DNA of 30,000 nucleotides from Prorocentrum cordatum (Eukaryota; Sar; Dinophyceae; Prorocentrales; Prorocentraceae): positions 1 through 30,000 of the forward strand of contig CAUYUJ010020275.1 of NCBI GenBank assembly GCA_963575745.1, in the 5' to 3' direction. Each line of letters opens with the position of its first letter. Position 1 is the stretch's first letter. Below the pieces are notes generated by a model. It was not told the DNA's origin and searched no databases. It was given only the letters and a program-made list of their open reading frames with translations. A program made the position numbers and the translations under genes. Positions 26,527 through 30,000 of the stretch are shown here, one piece after another.

Positions 26527-26998
26527 CAGGACACCGGACACCGGACACCGGGCACCGGACACCAAACACCGGGCACCGGACACCGGACACCGGAGCCATC
26601 GGACACAGGACACCGGACACCGGACACTGGACACCGGACACTGGACACCGGACACCGGACACCGGACACCGGACACCAGACACCGGCCACCAGCCACCGG
26701 ACACCGGGGACCGGACACCGGACACCGGACACCGGACACCGGACACCAGACACCAACGGACACCGGACACCGGACATCAGACACCGGACGCCGGACGCAG
26801 GACGCCGGACGCCGGATGCCGGATGCCGGAAACCGGACATCGGACATCGGACACCCGGTTTCCGGACACCGGACACCGGACACCCGGTTTCCGGACACCG
26901 GACACCGGACGCCAGATGTTGGACGCCAGACGCCGGATGCCGGACACCCGATACCCGACACCGGACTTTGGACACCGGACACCGGACACCGGACACCG
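26527..26998. repeat. (GGACACC)n satellite, right side of the gene island
   Basis: Same 7-bp unit and same strand as 12122-12321, with GGACGCC, GGATGCC and GGTTTCC variants in its second half. A 21-bp period yields GHRTPDT peptide repeats in every + frame, so the open frame 26428-27606 is not taken as a gene. Confidence 0.95.
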
Positions 26999-27002
26999 TT
27001 GC

Positions 27003-27285
27003 TTGGTCGTTTGGTTGGTTGGTTGGTGGGTTGGTTGGTTGGCCGGTTGTTTGGTTGGTTTGCCGTTTGATTGGTTGGTTGGTTGGCACGTTGGTCGGTT
27101 CGTTGGTTGGTTGGCCAGCTGGCTGGTTGGTTTGTTTGTCGTTTGGCTGGTTGATTGGCCGGTTTCATTACAAACAGGTTGGTTGGTTGGTTGGTTGGTT
27201 GGCAGGTTGGCCAGTGCGTTGGCTGGTTGGCCGATTGGCCGGTTGGCGGGTTGGTTGGCCGGTTGGCCGGTTGGTTGGCAGGAAA
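27003..27285. repeat. (GGTT)n / GGTTGGCC array
   Basis: Tetranucleotide GGTT array with GGCC, GTTT and GGCA variants. The frequent GGTTGGTTGGTTGG words can fold as two-tier G-quadruplexes. Confidence 0.92.
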
Positions 27286-27299
27286 CTCGGGTTTTTTGT

Positions 27300-27590
27300 T
27301 GAATTTCCAGACGGGGTTCTGTTTTGTAAGCAGGAAGCTATGGCCGTTTTTTTGAATTTTCAGGCCGGGATCCGAATTCTGAAAGAATCGATTGGCATAA
27401 TCTTCATCTACTGTTCTGTAAGCAGGAAACTATGGCCTTTTTTTGAATTTTCGGGTCGGGCTCCGTATTCTCATAGACAATCGTTTGGCACTTTCATTCT
27501 CTATTGTTCTGAAAGCAGGAAACTATGCTCTTGCATTGTATTTCCAGGCGGGTGCTCGGGGTTTTACAGAGAATGGCTAACGTATTCACT
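27300..27590. repeat. 92-bp tandem repeat, three diverged copies
   Basis: TGTTCTGTAAGCAGGAAACTATGGCC-like anchors at about 27320, 27412 and 27505, each followed by TTTTTTTGAATTTTCAGG-like sequence and a CATTCTCTATTG-like end. No gene. Confidence 0.85.
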
Positions 27591-27604
27591 TCATATTACG
27601 TTGT

Positions 27605-28890
27605 AAATGCTTAACGCAAGCGAACATGTAAGTAATTTAATAGTTGTCTAATTATTTATTTAATTATTTGCGTGGTTCCCTTGCTCAGTTAACCATTGGC
27701 ACTGTGTGGAGGAGGCGCGGAACGATGCGGATTGGATGATCATCTTAAATATTATTACAATGAGCATGCAAGCCAACATGTAAATAATTAAATAATTATT
27801 AAATTATTTATTCAATTATTTGCGTGGCTGTTGCTCATTTGATCATTGACGCTGCGTGGGGGAGGCGCGGAAAGATGGCGGATTGAATGCTGATCAAAAT
27901 GATTATTTCGATGAGCGCGCAAGCGAACATGTAAGTAATTGAATAATTATTTAATTATTTATTTAATTATTTGCGCGGTTCCCTTGCTCATTCAATCAAT
28001 GGCACTGTGTGGCGGGGGCGCGGAACGATGGCGGATTGAGCGCTAATCAAAATGATTATTTCGATGAGCACGCAAGCGAACATGTACAACATTAAATAAT
28101 TATTTAATTATTTATTCAATTATTTGCGTGGTTCCCTTGCTCATTCAACCCATGGTACTGCGTGGCGGGGGCGCGGGGCGATGACTGATTGAATGCTAAT
28201 TTAAATGATTATTTCGATGAGCACGTAGGCGAACATGTAAATAAGTGAATTGAATAATGAATTAACTATTCACTTAATTATTTGCGCGGTTCCTTTGCTC
28301 ATTTAACTATTGGCACTGTGTGGAGGAGGCGCGGAACGATGACGGATTGAATGCTACTCAAAATGGTTACTTCCAATGAGCGCGCAAGCGAACATGTAGA
28401 TACTTAAATAATTCTTTAATTATTTATTTAATTATTTGCGTGGTTCCCTTGCTCATTTAAGCATTGGCACTGCGTGGAGGAGGCGCGGAACGATGCGGAT
28501 TGGATGAGAATCTAAATGATTATTGCAATGAGCACGCAAGCGAACATGTAAATAATTAAATAATTATTTAATTATGTATTCAATTATTTGCGTGGTTCCC
28601 TTGCTCATTTAAGCATTGACGCTGCGCGGAGGAGGCGCGGAACGATGCAGGTTGAATGATAAGCAAAATTGTTATTTCAATGAGCACGCAAGCGAACATG
28701 TAAGTAATTCAATAACTATTTAATTATTTATTTAATTATTTGCGCGGTTCCCTTGCTCATTTAAGCATTGGCACTGTGTGGAGGAGACGCGGAACGATGA
28801 CGGTGGAGAGGTAGGTGTATGAAACATTGAATGCTAATCAAAATGGTTATTTAAATGAGCACGCAATCCAACGTCTAAATAATTAAATAA
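27605..28890. repeat. ~152-bp satellite, eight copies, alternating AT- and GC-rich halves
   Basis: The anchor TGCGTGGTTCCCTTGCTCA or a variant occurs at 27669, 27821, 27972, 28125, 28283, 28437, 28589 and 28741 (periods 151-158). Each unit has CAAGCGAACATGTAA, an AT palindromic stretch AAATAATTATTTAATTATTT, the anchor, CATTGGCACTGTGTGG, AGGCGCGGAACGATG and AATCAAAATGATTATTTC. No coding capacity. Confidence 0.96.
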
Positions 28891-28929
28891 TTATTTCAAT
28901 GAGCACTGCGAACCCCATGGGCCACACGA

Positions 28930-29170
28930 GCGCTATGAAGCCCTGAGGGCCTTACGAGCCCTACGAGCCCTATGAGCCTTATGAGCCCTATGAGCTCCAT
29001 GAGCCCTACGAGCCCCCTGAGTCTTCTGAGCCCAATGAGCCCTAGGAGTCGCATGAACACTACGAGTTCTGTGATCCTTTGAGCTCTACGAGTCCTGTGA
29101 TCCCTGTGAGCGCTATAAGGCCTGAGCCCCATGAGGCCTATGATACCTATGAGCCCTATAAGATCTACAA
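28930..29170. repeat. (GAGCCCTAY)n degenerate 9-bp array
   Basis: Repetition of GAGCCCTAC/GAGCCCTAT with frequent base changes. Frames read as leucine/glycine-rich on the minus strand. No gene. Confidence 0.85.
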
Positions 29171-29380
29171 GCCCTGTGTGCCCTCTTCGGCTGCATTGGC
29201 GGCCTCTTGAGCTGTTTGGTTGCCGTCTTAGTGGCCTCCTGAGCCATCATGCGCGTGAAGGAGTGGAAAGAGAGGATGCGGGGAGTGGAGAAGAGAGGAG
29301 AAGGAGAGCGGAGAGGGAGATAGGGCGGGGAGTGGAGGAAGGAGGGGGCAGAATGGAGAGGGAGATAGGATGAGAGCGAT
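29171..29380. other. Minisatellite remnant and purine-rich stretch
   Basis: 29180-29250 carries CCTCTTGAGCTGTTTGG and GGCCTCCTGAGCC words like the GGGGCCTCTTGG family. 29255-29372 is a GGAGAG-rich purine tract. No gene. Confidence 0.6.
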
Positions 29381-29392
29381 CGATAATCGTGA

Positions 29393-29810
29393 TGCTGACG
29401 ACGATGATGCTGATGGTGCTGATGATCATGATCATGATCATGATGCTGATGATGGTGATGACGATGATCATGATCATAATGATGATGGCGATCATGATCA
29501 TGATGATCATGATCATGATGATAAACATGATGACGATGATGGTGTTCATGATGATGGTGATGTGGATGATGCTGCTGATGATGATGCTGATCATGATGCT
29601 GATGACGGTGGTGGTGACGATGATGTCAATGTTGATAATGAGAACGATGGTGATGGCCATGACGATGGCAATAACAATGATGCTGTAATGGTGATAGTTT
29701 GCAACTGTTGATGCTGATGGTGATCATCAGGATGATGGTGATGATGAGGCCAGTAACGATGATAATGGTGATGATGATCATGATGATGATGCGCCTATGC
29801 GCCTGTGCCG
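29393..29810. repeat. GATGAT / CATGAT array
   Basis: Low-complexity GAT, GCT and CAT trinucleotides with many ATGATCAT palindromic words. It continues after the two hairpins (29940-30000) to the window edge. Poly-Asp/His and Met/Ile-rich frames are artefacts. Confidence 0.9.
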
Positions 29811-29848
29811 GCAGACATTGAAGGCACTGCGAACAAGCCACCGCTGAT

Positions 29849-29924
29849 GATACGAACTTGGCCAGATTCGTATCCTGGGGCCTGGCCACATTGGATGATA
29901 CGAGATATTGGCCTAACTCGTATC
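29849..29924. other. Two tandem hairpins with a matching loop and a compensatory pair
   Basis: GATACGAA-CTTGGCCAGA-TTCGTATC (29849-29874) is followed by GATACGAG-ATATTGGCCTAA-CTCGTATC (29897-29924). The stems differ at one pair (A-T versus G-C), changed on both arms. Both loops contain TTGGCC. Confidence 0.7.
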
Positions 29925-30000
29925 TTAGAGTATCTACACTGATGATGATGATGTTGATGATCATGATGATGATCATCATGATGAGGATGAAATCGCTGAT

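Noticed and set aside
26428-27606. 392-codon frame with GHRTPDT repeats and a Val/Gly/Leu/Trp-rich part
   Set aside because: Direct translation of the 7-bp and GGTT arrays; no independent coding signal.
29370-29711. Poly-Asp/His protein
   Set aside because: GAT/CAT trinucleotide array; frames on both strands are open and reflect composition only.

Overview
The window looks like nuclear DNA of a dinoflagellate, most likely a GC-rich thecate species; Prorocentrum is my best guess, at moderate confidence. Four things point there: (1) a degenerate dinoflagellate spliced-leader sequence (18 of 21 bases) 43 nt upstream of a small intronless gene at 22.5 kb; (2) all six genes lie on the + strand, one after another; (3) the introns I infer are short, use GT, GC or GA donors with AG acceptors, and often contain inverted repeats; (4) the predicted proteins resemble lineage-specific dinoflagellate families (recalled, not searched). 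No tRNA, rRNA, CRISPR or bacterial-type operon was found.

Layout. 1-12.1 kb is repeat DNA: TAC, ACG and GGGAAC arrays, an AAGCCT-type hexamer array, a 187-bp foldback element, a 72-bp repeat in seven copies, a ~760-bp purine tract, a macrosatellite of about 850 bp in three copies built from a GGGGCCTCTTGG minisatellite, a decayed Cys-rich gene at 8.4-8.7 kb, a 153-bp repeat, and a 9-bp GGACCCACC array. 12.1-12.3 kb is a 7-bp GGACACC satellite. 12.32-26.53 kb is a gene island. 26.53-27.0 kb is GGACACC satellite again, followed by GGTTGG arrays, a 92-bp repeat, eight copies of a ~152-bp AT/GC-alternating satellite, a GAGCCCTAY array and GATGAT-type arrays.

The main finding is that the gene island is bounded by 38-bp inverted repeats (37 of 38 identical; 12322-12359 and 26488-26525), with a second inverted block further in. 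The GGACACC satellite continues outside both ends in the SAME orientation. This is what an insertion of one 14.2-kb element into a pre-existing satellite would leave. The last gene of the island (23366-25777, five inferred exons) encodes a 689-residue protein that looks transposase-like. The other five genes would then be cargo: two basic or SR-rich proteins, a C2H2-like finger protein, a multi-exon protein with a possible recurrent dinoflagellate C-terminal module, and a 98-residue retrogene. The island is also the only place where I see a dense family of short hairpins of the form GGCGG-N4/5-CCGCC, which sit in the spacers and introns.

Caution: the intron borders, the transposase assignment and the mobile-element interpretation are inferences from reading the sequence. 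The repeats, palindromes, reading frames and inverted boundary blocks are directly visible.
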